Assembly: GCF_022627325.1 (NCBI RefSeq)
Contig: NZ_JAETZZ010000005.1
Coordinates: forward strand, 62,001-126,000
Source of the DNA: Pseudomonas putida
Lineage (GTDB): Bacteria; Pseudomonadota; Gammaproteobacteria; Pseudomonadales; Pseudomonadaceae
DNA: 64,000 bases
Direction: 5' to 3'
A model generated the notes under the pieces. The model was given only the letters and a program-made list of their open reading frames with translations. It was not told the origin of the DNA and did not search any database. Position numbers and translations under genes: made by a program. Positions 8,740 through 18,800 of this stretch are shown in pieces (the stretch's first letter is position 1; the number at the start of each line of letters is the position of its first letter).

Positions 8740-10452
8740 ATGCGCGTCCTCCTGCTCTTCCTCACATTCCTTGTGGCCGGCCCGCTGCAGGCCAACCCGT
8801 TCGCGGTAAAACCCGATTTCCTGCCGGTGAACCAGGCGTTCGTCCTGACCCACGACCGCCAGGCCGACGGCCAGATGCGCCTTCATTTCCAGATCAAACA
8901 GGGTTACTACCTCTACCAGAAGCGCCTGAAGTTCGATGGCCTGCCCGTCGAGCAGCACCCGCAACTGCCGCCAGCCCTCAACCATCACGATGAATTCTTC
9001 GGCGACAGCGCGGTGTACCGCGAGCAACTCGAACTGCTGCTCCCCGCCAACGCCGAAGGCCAGTTGCGCCTGGGCTGGCAAGGCTGCGCCGACGCCGGCC
9101 TGTGCTACCCGCCGCAAACCACTGTCATCGACCTGGGCGGCAGCGCCGCGCCTGCCACCGACCAGGCCAGCGACCAAGCCCTGGCCAGCGGCCTGCAGAG
9201 CGCCAGCCTTCTCTGGAGCCTGCTGGCGTTCTTCGGCCTTGGCCTGCTGCTGGCTTTTACCCCTTGCTCGCTGCCGATGCTGCCGATCCTGGCCGGCCTG
9301 GTCATGGGCAACGGCGCCAGCGCACGCCGTGGCTGGGTGCTGGCCGGGGTCTACGTGCTGAGCATGGCGCTGGTCTATGCAGGGCTCGGCGTGGTTGCAG
9401 CGCTGCTTGGCGCCAGCCTGCAAGCCTGGTTGCAGCAGCCTTGGCTGTTGGGCAGCCTGGCGGCGCTGTTCGTGATACTTGCCCTGCCGATGTTCGGCGC
9501 TTTCGAATTGCAATTGCCAGCCGCCCTGCGTGATCGCCTGGACCGTGCCGGGCAAAGCACCCGTGGCGGCAACCTCTACGGTGCGGCGCTTCTGGGGGCC
9601 CTGTCGGGCCTGCTGCTCGGGCCGTGCATGACCGCGCCGCTGGCCGGCGCCCTGCTTTACATCGCGCAGAGTGGCGATGTGCTGCAAGGCGCGCTGGTGC
9701 TGTTCAGCCTTGGCCTGGGCATGGGGGTGCCCTTGCTGTTGCTGGTCACCTTGGGCAACCGTTACCTGCCCCGCCCGGGCGCCTGGATGGAGCGGGTCAA
9801 GGGGGTGTTCGGCTTCGTGTTCCTGGCCATGGCCCTGTACACCGTCCGCAGCCTGCTCGCCGCACCGCTGCTGCTGGCCTTGAGCGGCGCTTGGCTGATT
9901 GCACTGGGCTGGGCGGCCTGGCCGGCCCTGCAGCGTCTGCCTGCCTTGCGCGCCGTACCGTTGCTGGGCGCCTTGTGGGGCGGCCTGCTGCTGATAGGCG
10001 CTGCTGCCGGGGGCGATGACCTCTGGCAGCCGTTGCGCCCATTTGCCGGCGGGCCCGCACCTTCGGCCACTGAGCACGGCGAAGATAAGTTCGTCACCGT
10101 CAGCCGCCCGGAGGACCTGCAACGCGAGCTCGATGCGGCCAAAGCCCGTGGCCAATGGGTGATGGTCGATTACTACGCCGACTGGTGCGTATCGTGCAAA
10201 GTGATGGAAAAAAAGGTGTTTGCCCGTGACGACGTGCAAGCCAGCCTGGCCGGCGTGCGCCTGCTGCGCCTGGACGTGACCGCCGATGCCCCCGCCAGCC
10301 GTGCCCTGCTGCAGCGCTACCAGGTACCCGGCCCGCCCAGTATCCTCTGGCTCGGCCCGGAAGGCGAAGAACGCCGCGCGCGGCGCATCACCGGCGAGGT
10401 GGATGCGGCCGCCTTCCTGCAACATTGGGCCCAGACCAGGAGCCAAGGCTGA
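8740..10452 (+). CDS. dsbD: Thiol:disulfide interchange protein DsbD
   Basis: A 570-residue membrane electron carrier moving reducing equivalents from cytoplasmic thioredoxin to periplasmic partners. In order: signal peptide (residues 1-19), N-terminal immunoglobulin-like domain with the CADAGLC pair (about residues 115-125), an eight-helix CcdA-like membrane domain with FTPCSLPML and GPCMTAPL carrying the redox cysteines, and a C-terminal thioredoxin domain with WCVSCK (about 482-487). The ATG at 8740 gives a clean signal peptide; longer in-frame forms run back through the divergent gene's leader. Its stop overlaps the next ATG (TGATG), so the three-gene disulfide operon is translationally coupled. 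Confidence 0.93.
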   Translation: MRVLLLFLTFLVAGPLQANPFAVKPDFLPVNQAFVLTHDRQADGQMRLHFQIKQGYYLYQKRLKFDGLPVEQHPQLPPALNHHDEFFGDSAVYREQLELLLPANAEGQLRLGWQGCADAGLCYPPQTTVIDLGGSAAPATDQASDQALASGLQSASLLWSLLAFFGLGLLLAFTPCSLPMLPILAGLVMGNGASARRGWVLAGVYVLSMALVYAGLGVVAALLGASLQAWLQQPWLLGSLAALFVILALPMFGAFELQLPAALRDRLDRAGQSTRGGNLYGAALLGALSGLLLGPCMTAPLAGALLYIAQSGDVLQGALVLFSLGLGMGVPLLLLVTLGNRYLPRPGAWMERVKGVFGFVFLAMALYTVRSLLAAPLLLALSGAWLIALGWAAWPALQRLPALRAVPLLGALWGGLLLIGAAAGGDDLWQPLRPFAGGPAPSATEHGEDKFVTVSRPEDLQRELDAAKARGQWVMVDYYADWCVSCKVMEKKVFARDDVQASLAGVRLLRLDVTADAPASRALLQRYQVPGPPSILWLGPEGEERRARRITGEVDAAAFLQHWAQTRSQG

Positions 10453-11288
10453 TGCTGACGGTAACCCTGGGGCCCCTGACCATGGCCCTCAATCATCTGT
10501 TGATGCTCGCCGCCCTGGGGATCGCCAGCGTGGTCGGCTGGTGGGTGGCCCGGCGTGGCGGCGAAAGCCCGGAGTCGGCGCTGTTCAACCTGTTCTTGAT
10601 CGGCCTGCTGTGCGCTCGCCTGGGCTTCGTGCTGGCCTACTGGCCGATGTACCGCGATGACCTGGTGCAGGTGATCGACATCCGCGACGGTGGTTTCCTG
10701 CTCTGGTCGGGGCTGACCGGCGTCGTGCTCGCCAGCCTGTGGCAAGGTTGGCGCCACCCCGGGCTGCGTCGCCCGCTGGGCTGGGCGCTGTTCAGTGGCG
10801 CGCTGTTCTGGGGCCTGGCCAGCCTTGGCAGCCATCTGTACAGCAAGGGCACCGAGCTGCCAGAGCTGAGCCTGCGCAATGCCAGCGGGCAATCGGTCGC
10901 GCTGCACAGCTATCGCGGCAAGCCGCTGGTGATCAACATCTGGGCGACCTGGTGCCCACCGTGCCGCCGGGAAATGCCGGTGCTGCAACACGCCCAGGGT
11001 GAGTACCCTCATGTGACGTTCCTGTTCGTCAACCAAGGCGAGACGCCGGAAAACGTCAGCACCTTCCTCGCCACCACGGGACTGAGCCTGACCCATGTGC
11101 TGTTCGACGGCACCGGTATTCTGGCCCAGCGAGTCGGTTCGATGGCCCTGCCCACCACCCTGTTCTACGACGCCAACGGGCGGCTGATCGGCAGCCACCT
11201 GGGCGAGCTGTCCCGGGCCAGCCTGCACCGTGCCTTGGAACCTTTCGAACGGGCCGCCGCGCCCGCCCCTGCCGCACAAGGAAAATGA
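10452..11288 (+). CDS. TlpA/DsbE-like thioredoxin fused to an Lgt-like membrane domain
   Basis: A 278-residue membrane-anchored oxidoreductase. The first 130 residues form four hydrophobic segments resembling part of prolipoprotein diacylglyceryl transferase (ARLGFVLAYWP, then DGGFLLWSGLTG). After that comes a TlpA/ResA-type thioredoxin domain with WCPPC (about residue 165), an FVNQGE strand and a cis-Pro loop (ALPTTLFYD). The thioredoxin domain should face the periplasm and be recharged by the coupled DsbD. The Lgt-like part lacks obvious lipidation catalysis motifs, so I read it as an anchor or a partner site. Start codon overlaps the dsbD stop; the next gene starts 1 nt after its stop. Confidence 0.82.
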   Translation: MLTVTLGPLTMALNHLLMLAALGIASVVGWWVARRGGESPESALFNLFLIGLLCARLGFVLAYWPMYRDDLVQVIDIRDGGFLLWSGLTGVVLASLWQGWRHPGLRRPLGWALFSGALFWGLASLGSHLYSKGTELPELSLRNASGQSVALHSYRGKPLVINIWATWCPPCRREMPVLQHAQGEYPHVTFLFVNQGETPENVSTFLATTGLSLTHVLFDGTGILAQRVGSMALPTTLFYDANGRLIGSHLGELSRASLHRALEPFERAAAPAPAAQGK

Positions 11289-11289
11289 C

Positions 11290-12048
11290 ATGCGAATGAC
11301 TGCACTGCTGCCCCTGTCCCTGGCCCTGCTGGCCGCCCCGCTGGCGCAGGCCGAAACGCTGCCCAAGGCAATCGAGCAACTGCAAGCCAAGGGTGCCGTG
11401 ATCAAAGGCAGCTTCGATGCACCCAATGGCCTGCGCGGTTACGCCGCCGAGTACCAGAACAACGGCATCGCCCTGTACCTCACGCCCGATGGCAAGCATG
11501 TGCTGATCGGCAGCCTGTTTGACGAACAGGGCCAGGACCTCAGTGCCGAACCCCTGGAAAAGCTGGTGTACGGGCCTATGTCCAAGGCCATCTGGGCGAA
11601 ACTGGAAAAAACCAGCTGGATCGCTGACGGTAAGGCGGATGCACCGCGCAAGGTCTACCTGTTCAGCGACCCGAACTGCCCGTACTGCAACATGTTCTGG
11701 CAGCAGGCGCGGCCATGGGTGGAATCAGGCAAGGTGCAGCTGCGCCATATCATGGTCGGCATCATCCGCGAGGACAGCCCGGGCAAGTCGGCGGCACTGC
11801 TGGCCGCCAAAGACCCGGCCAAAGCGCTGGAGCAGCATGAGAAAGCAGGCAAGGCCAGTACCCTGAAAGCGCTGGACAAGGTGCCAGAGGCGGTGCAGCA
11901 GAAACTGGCGGCGAACCTGGCCTTGATGGAAGAAATGGGCTTGCAGGCCACGCCGGCGATCTTCTATCAGGATGAGCAGGGCAACCTGCAGAGCCAGCAA
12001 GGGGCACCACGGCCGGAGGCATTGGGGAAAATTCTCGGCAAGCGCTAA
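11290..12048 (+). CDS. dsbG: Periplasmic thiol:disulfide isomerase DsbG
   Basis: A 252-residue DsbC/DsbG-family protein with a signal peptide (cleavage after LAQA, about residue 20), an N-terminal dimerisation domain (about 21-85) and a C-terminal thioredoxin fold with CPYC (about residues 126-129) in DPNCPYCNMF. The cis-Pro loop is ATPAIFY near residue 220. Known of the family: protects or isomerises cysteines of periplasmic proteins and is kept reduced by DsbD, which is encoded two genes upstream. ATG 11290 follows AAGGAAAATGAC at the end of the preceding gene. DsbC is a possible alternative label; length and CPYC favour DsbG. Confidence 0.88.
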   Translation: MRMTALLPLSLALLAAPLAQAETLPKAIEQLQAKGAVIKGSFDAPNGLRGYAAEYQNNGIALYLTPDGKHVLIGSLFDEQGQDLSAEPLEKLVYGPMSKAIWAKLEKTSWIADGKADAPRKVYLFSDPNCPYCNMFWQQARPWVESGKVQLRHIMVGIIREDSPGKSAALLAAKDPAKALEQHEKAGKASTLKALDKVPEAVQQKLAANLALMEEMGLQATPAIFYQDEQGNLQSQQGAPRPEALGKILGKR

Positions 12049-12069
12049 CCTCGCCGATCCAGTGTTTTC

Positions 12070-12091
12070 GAGCGCCGCCCGCGCGGCGCTC
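12070..12091 (+). terminator. Hairpin after dsbG
   Basis: A perfect 9-bp inverted repeat (GAGCGCCGC / GCGGCGCTC) with a 4-nt loop lies 22 nt after the dsbG stop. There is no long T-run after it, so it may be a weak or Rho-assisted terminator of the dsb operon. Confidence 0.55.
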
Positions 12092-12824
12092 AATTTCAAA
12101 AGTGGGGCACAGGGCAAGGCACCTCACGGTGCACTCGGCTAATGTGTTGCCAACCGAAAACATCACGAAACACTCATTTCAAAAAAAACGACATAAACGC
12201 ATCGCGATCAATTCTCAGAACAAAGCGAAAAGTATTACGCCTCTTTAGGAAAAACTACCGGAACACTTAAAGAAGCGGCCAGACCAGCCCCTCCTCACCC
12301 AGCACTGTAGGAAATCACCTAAGCAACTTTCTTACAGCTTGAAGCCTCAATAAACCACCGCCTGTTTTTAGGTCACCCCAGGTCAATTCAACCCCGTTGA
12401 CATCTGCCACCCCAACAGCAACTCTTGGCACAAGCTTGGTCTTCAGCCTCGCTGGCTTCAGCCACAGGACTTGAATTGCTACCCGAGAAGAAATGAAAAC
12501 AATAAGAACCTACAACTATGAAATACTAAACTTTGAAGTACCTCCACACCAAAAAATTCAAACACCGAACTCACCCACTCAGCGAGCCAAGAACACCAAA
12601 CTCGTACTGATGCTATGCACTCAGCTCATTGGCTATACGGCCATCAACACTCCCCTTGAAAACAATGAAGAACGCCTCCCGAACCACACTCGCTACTGGA
12701 TCGTCGCCGCGCCTTCTTGGCGGGTAAATCAACTCCCACAAGCCCGCCGTTGTAGGTAATACAACGCAGACCTGTAGAAGGTGATCTCCCCGCTAAGAGG
12801 CCGCTACGGGTCAATCCGTACCGG
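12092..12824. other. AT-richer intergenic gap between dsbG and pvdL, no supported gene
   Basis: About 730 bases with clearly lower GC than both neighbours and several A-runs (for example 12180-12192). An 88-codon open frame at 12493-12759 (plus) lacks a good ribosome site, recognisable domains and host codon bias, so I do not call it a gene. I see no transposase, tRNA or clear repeats. It may be a degraded insertion or a spacer left by gene loss. Confidence 0.6.
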
Positions 12825-15800
12825 TCACAACCCCTCCAGCTCCGCCATCAGATCACTCAACCTATCCACCTTGCCTTCGTCCAGCGCACTGCCCTGCAGC
12901 CCACGCACATATTCAGCCAGCTCCTCGACCGTACTGCACTCGAACATCGCCCGCAGCGGCACGTTCAGCCGCAGCTGCTTCTGCACCCGCGAGGCAATCT
13001 GCGTAGCCAGAAGCGAATGCCCGCCCAGTTCGAAGAAGTTGTCGTGCATCCCTACCCGCTCGGCCTTGAGCACGTCGGCCCAGATACCGGCGAGCACCTC
13101 CTCCAGTTCGTCGCGTGGCGCCACGTAGGCCTGGCCATGCTGGCCGCCGATGTCGATGGCCGGCAACGCCTTGCGGTCGAGCTTGCCGTTGGCGTTGTGC
13201 GGCAGGCTATCGAACCAGCCCCAGTGCAGCGGCACCATGTATTCCGGCAAGTCGGCACGCAGGCGTTGCTTGACCTGCTCCAGCAGCGTGGCATCGGCGC
13301 TGACGCCCTGGTGCGCCACCAGGTATCCGACCAGGTGCTTGCCGTTGACACCGTCCTGCACACCCACGGCGGCGTCGCGGATTTCGGCCTGCTCGTGCAG
13401 GCGGGCTTCGATTTCACCCAGTTCGATCCGGTAACCGCGGATCTTCACCTGGTGGTCGATACGTCCGACGTATTCGAGCACGCCATCGGGGCGCTGCCGC
13501 GCCAGGTCACCCGTGCGGTACAGGCGCTCGCCCGGCGCACCGTGCGGGTGCGGGATGAAGGCCAGGGCGGTGCGCACCGGGTCGCCGACATAGCCACGGC
13601 CCACGCCGGTACCGGCAACGCACAGCTCGCCCACCGCGCCCAACGGCACCAGGGTTTGATCCTCGCCGTACAGGTACAGGCGGTTGTTGTCGGTTGGCGT
13701 ACCGATCGGCAGGTAGCTGCCGCGCGTTGAGGCCAGGTCGACGCAAAAGAATGCCACGTCATCGGAGCACTCGGCCGGGCCGTAGGCATTGACCAGGCCG
13801 ATGTGGGGATAGCGCTGCAGCCATTGCGCGGCCAGCTCAGGCGGCATGGCTTCGCCGGTCGGCAACATCCAGCGCAGGCCGTCCAGCGCCTGGTGATCGT
13901 TGGCCAGCATGCCCTGGATCAGCGAGGGTACGCTTTCCAGCATGGTGATGCCGGTGGCCTGCACATGGGCCAGCAGGCCTTGCGGGTCGTGGGCGATGGC
14001 GTTTGGCACGATCTCGACCCTGGCACCGAACAATGGCGCGGCAAGGAATTGCCAGACCGAGATATCGAAGCTTTGCGAGGCGGTCTGGGCAATCACGTCA
14101 TGCTCGTTCAGCGCCAGGTAAGGGACCTTGCTCAGCTGGTTGTTGAGCATGCCGCGCTGCTCGACCATCACGCCTTTGGGCAGGCCTGTGGAGCCTGAGG
14201 TGTAGATCACATAGGCCAGGTTGTCCGGCCTGCTGTGAATCCCTGGGTCATGGCTGGCGACGCTGCTCGCCTGTACCTCTTCCCACACCAGCAGGCGTGG
14301 CCGTGCCCCACCCGCCAGCTCGTCCAGCAACAGGCGCGCCTGCTCGGCACAGGCCGCGCTGCACACCAGCACCGGCGTGCGGCTGAGCTCGACGATGCGC
14401 TGCAGGCGCGCCGACGGCAGGCCGGGGTCCAGCGGCAGGTAACCGGCACCGGCCTTGAAGCTGCCGATGATCATGCCCAGCAGTGGCAGGCCCCGCTCGG
14501 CAAGCAGTGCGATCGGCTGATCGATGCCTGCGCCCGCAGCGACCAGCGCATGGCCCAGGCGGTTGGCTGCCAGGTTCAGGCCGGCGTAGTCGTAGCTCGC
14601 CTCGAGGCAGCGGGCCACCGTGCGCTCGGGGTGTGCGGCGACCTGTGCCTCGAACTGCGCGACGTAGCTCTGCTCCAGGGCGTAGGCATGTTCGGTACGG
14701 TTGCAGTCATCGAGCAGGAAGCGCTGCTCTTCTTCACCCAGCAGTGGCAGTTCGCTGACCTCGCCCTCGAAACCTTGCACCAACGCCAGCAACAGGCGCT
14801 TGAACTCGGCCAGCAGACGTTCGACGGTCGAATGGTCGAAGTAGCGCTGGTCGAACGACAGGTGCAGGCCAAGGTCATCGCCCGGGTAGCACACCGCCGT
14901 CAACGGGAAGTTGGTGTGAGTACGGCCCGAGTCGGAGCTGGCGTTGAGGTGCTGGGCGTGGTCGAGCACGGCGGTTTCCACCGGGGCGTTCTCGAACACG
15001 AACAGGCTGTTGAACAGTGGCTGACCTTTGGGCAGTTCGCTGCATTCCTGAATCGTCACCAAAGGCAGGTATTCGTATTCGCGCAGCTCCATGTTGCGCT
15101 CCAGCAGGCCTTGCAGCCACTGGCGCACGCTGCAACGCTGGCCCGGTTCGGGCAATTGCACACGCAGGGCGATACTGTTGATGAACAGGCCAACGGTGCG
15201 TTGCATCTGCGGCATGCTCACCGGCCGACCGGCCACGGTCACGCCAAAGGCGACGTCGCGCTCGCCGCTGTAGCGGGCAAGCACCAGGGCCCAGGCCGCC
15301 TGGGCGAAGGTGTTGATGGTCAGTTGGTGAGCCTGGGCCAGTTCGCGCAGGCGCACGCCGTCACTCACCGCCAGGCGGGTGTAGCAGTCACCGACCACCA
15401 TGCCGTCACCGGCATGGTCATTACGCAGCGGGCGGTCGCTTGGGATCGCCGTGGCGCGCTCGAAGCCGGCCAGGTTGGCCTGCCACCAGCCTCGTGCTTC
15501 GTCCAGGTCCTGGCGTTGCAGCCAGCCGATGTAGTCGCGGTAGCGTGGCGGCGCCGGCAGCTGGGCCTGGCGGCCTTCGCCAAGGGCCTGGTAAAGCTCG
15601 AAGAAATCGTTCATCAACAGCGAACGGCACCAGGCATCGATGAGGATGTGGTGGTTGCTCATCATGAACCAGTAACGCTCATCGTCCACCCGCACCAGGC
15701 GCAGGTGGAACGGCGCCTGGCGCAGCAGCTCGAAGCCAGCCTCGCGTTCCTGCTTGTGCAGTGCTTGCAGCCGCTGCTCCTGGGCCGCCTCGTCGAGGCC

Positions 15801-18800
15801 GCGCCAGTCCTGATAGTCGACAGGCGTGTTACCCGGCTTGTGAATGATCTGCAGCATCGCTTCGCCGGCATTCCAGCTGAACGATGCTCGCAGTGCCTCG
15901 TGGCGCGCCACCACCGCCTGCCAGGCCTGGGCGAAACGCTGCGGGTCGAGGGCGCTGTTGATGCGGTAACGGTCCTGCATGTAGTAGATGCCGGTACCCG
16001 GCTCCAGCAGGGTATGCAGCAGCAGGCCCTCCTGCATTGGGGTCAGCGGGTAGACGTCTTCGATTTCGCCAGCCGGAACCGGCAGCGCGTCGATCTGTTC
16101 CTGGGTCAGGTGCGCCAGCGGGAAGTCCGAGGGCGTGAAGCTGCCCGTACCCTCGGCCAGGCAGTGGCCAACCAGTGCCAGCAGTTCGTGGCGATAGGCA
16201 TCGGCCAGACGCGCAATGGTCTGCTGGTCGAAACGCTCGCGACTATAAGTCCAGCGCAACTGCAAGGCACCGCCATAGACCTGGCCGTCGACGCTCAGCC
16301 AGTTCGGCAGCGGCGCGTCGAGGTCGTGGGCCAGGCCGGCAGGGGCATCCAGCGGCTGGAACAGCGCCGCACTGTCGAACTGCTGGTCGAACTGGCCGAG
16401 GTAATTGAAGGTGATGCGAGCTTGCGGCAGCGCGGCCATGCGTTCGCGCCCGGCGTCATCAGCCAGGTAACGCAGCACGCCGAAGCCCTGGCCTTTGTGC
16501 GGCACCTCGCGCAGCTGTTCCTTGATGCGTTTGATCGAGGTGGCCCGTGCGCGGTCGTCGTTACCCGCCTGAGGGTTCAGGCGCAGCGGGTAGGCACTGG
16601 TGAACCAGCCCACGCTGCGGGTCAGGTCCATGTCTTCGAACAGCCCGTCACGGCCATGGCCTTCGAGCTGCACCAGCACCTCGTCGTCACCGGTCCAGTG
16701 GCACAGGGTGCGCGCCAGGGCAGTCAGCAGCAGGTCGTTGACCTGGGTGTGGTACGCCGCGGGGGCCTGCTGCAACAACTGACGGGTCTGCTCCACATCC
16801 AGGGCGATGGCCAGGGTATCGGCATGCCGGTGCAGGTTGCCGCCCTGCGGGTGATCACATGGCAGCTCATGGCGCACATGGCCCAGTTGGTCCTGCCACC
16901 AGCCGAGCTCGTCGCGCAGCGAATCGCTGCCGGCATAGCTTGCCAGGCGCGCGGCCCAGTCGGCCATGGCGTGGGTCTTGGCCGCCAGCGGCTGACCACG
17001 GTACAGCGCCTGCAGGTCTTCGAGCAGCACGCGCCACGACACCCCATCGACCACCAGGTGATGGACCGCCAGCAACAGTCGCTGGGCGCCCTGCCCGTCA
17101 CTGACCAGCAAGGCCCGCAGCAATGGCCCGTGTTCCAGGTCCAGGCTGCGTTGTACGTCGGTGTAAAGCGCCTGGCAGTCGTTGAAATCGGCCACCGTGG
17201 CAGTCCATAGCAACTGCTCGCCAGGCGATTCGGCGTATTCGCCCTGCCAGCGGCCATCGGCCTGGGTAAAGCGCAGGCGCAAGCTGTCGTGGTGCGCCAG
17301 CAATGCAGCCAGGGCTCGCTCCAGCAGGGCGCTGTCCAACGGCACCCGCGCCTGGAGCAACACCGCCTGGTTCCAGTGGTGCGGTTGGGCCACCTCACTG
17401 TCGAAGAACCACTGCTGGATCGGCGTCAGGCCGCTGTGACCCTGGCGTTGGCCCTGTTCGATGATGTTCGCTATCTCGCTGCGGCCAACCACGGCGGCCA
17501 GGGTCTGGATGGTCTGGTGCTGGAACAGGTCGCGGGGGGTGAACTGCAGGCCCAGCTGACGCGCCCGGCTGACCACTTGAATGGACAGAATCGAGTCGCC
17601 GCCGAGTTCGAAGAAGTTGTCCTGTACACCCACGCGGGAGACGTTGAGCACTTCGCACCAGATCTGCGCCAGTTGTTCCTCCAGCTCGTTGGCCGGCGCC
17701 TGATAGTGCTGGCGCGCCTGCTCCAGGTCGGGCATCGGCAGGGCGCGGCGGTCGAGCTTGCCGTTGCCCATCAACGGCAGGCTGGCGAGCAGCACCAGGT
17801 GCGCCGGTACCATGTAATCCGGCAGATGCTGGCGGGCGTCGGCCTTGACCGCTTCGCGCAGCTGGGCCTGGGCCTCGCTGTCGACACTGGCCTGCTTGCA
17901 CACCAGGTAGCCCACCAGTTGCTTGCCACCGGGCAGGTCGAGCGCGAGGACCACGGCCTCGTCGACATCGGCATGCGCCTGCAAGCGGCTTTCGATTTCG
18001 CCGAGCTCGATGCGGAAGCCGCGAATTTTCACCTGCTGGTCGGCACGGCCGATGTACTCCACCAGACCGTCGGCGCGCAGGCGAACCAGGTCACCCGTGC
18101 GGTACAGGCGCCCACCGTCAGGGCTGAACGGGTCGGCGACGAAGCGCTCGGCACTGAGGCCCGGACGATCGTGGTAACCCTGGGCCAGGCCGGCACCACC
18201 GACGTACAGCTCACCGATGCCGCCCTGTGGCAGCAATGCCAGGTCCTCGTCGAGGATGTAGGCGCTGCGGGCGCCGATCACCCGGCCGATGGGCACGCTA
18301 CCAGCGTCGGCGGGCAGTGTGTCGGGCGCCACGCAGGCCAGCGGCATGACCACGGTTTCGGTCGGGCCATAGGCGTTGATGAACTGCTGCGGGGCGAAGG
18401 CCTGGCGGATGCGCGCCAGGTGCTCGCCGGTCAGCGCTTCGCCGCCGGTGATCACCAGGCGCACCGGCAGTGGCTCGCCCTGCGAGGCGAGGTATTGGGC
18501 CAGCTGGCTGCCGTAGCTTGGGGTGAAGCCAAGGACACTGACCTGCTGCTCACGCACCAGCTGGCAGATCTCTTCGGCGCCCCATTGGCCCTGGGCACGC
18601 AGCACCACGCGCGCGCCGCACAGCAATGGCACCAAAAGGCGTTCGCTGGCCGCGTCGAAGTTGATCGAGTAGAAGTGCAATTCGCAGTCGTCGCTGCGCA
18701 TGCCGAACGCGCTGATCACCGCCTGGCAATGCATGGCGATTTCACCGTGGCTGACCACCACGCCCTTGGGCTTGCCGGTGGAGCCGGAGGTGTAGATCAG

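Noticed and set aside
12493..12759. 88-codon plus-strand frame in the gap before pvdL
   Set aside because: AT-rich, atypical codon use, no convincing ribosome site and no domain.
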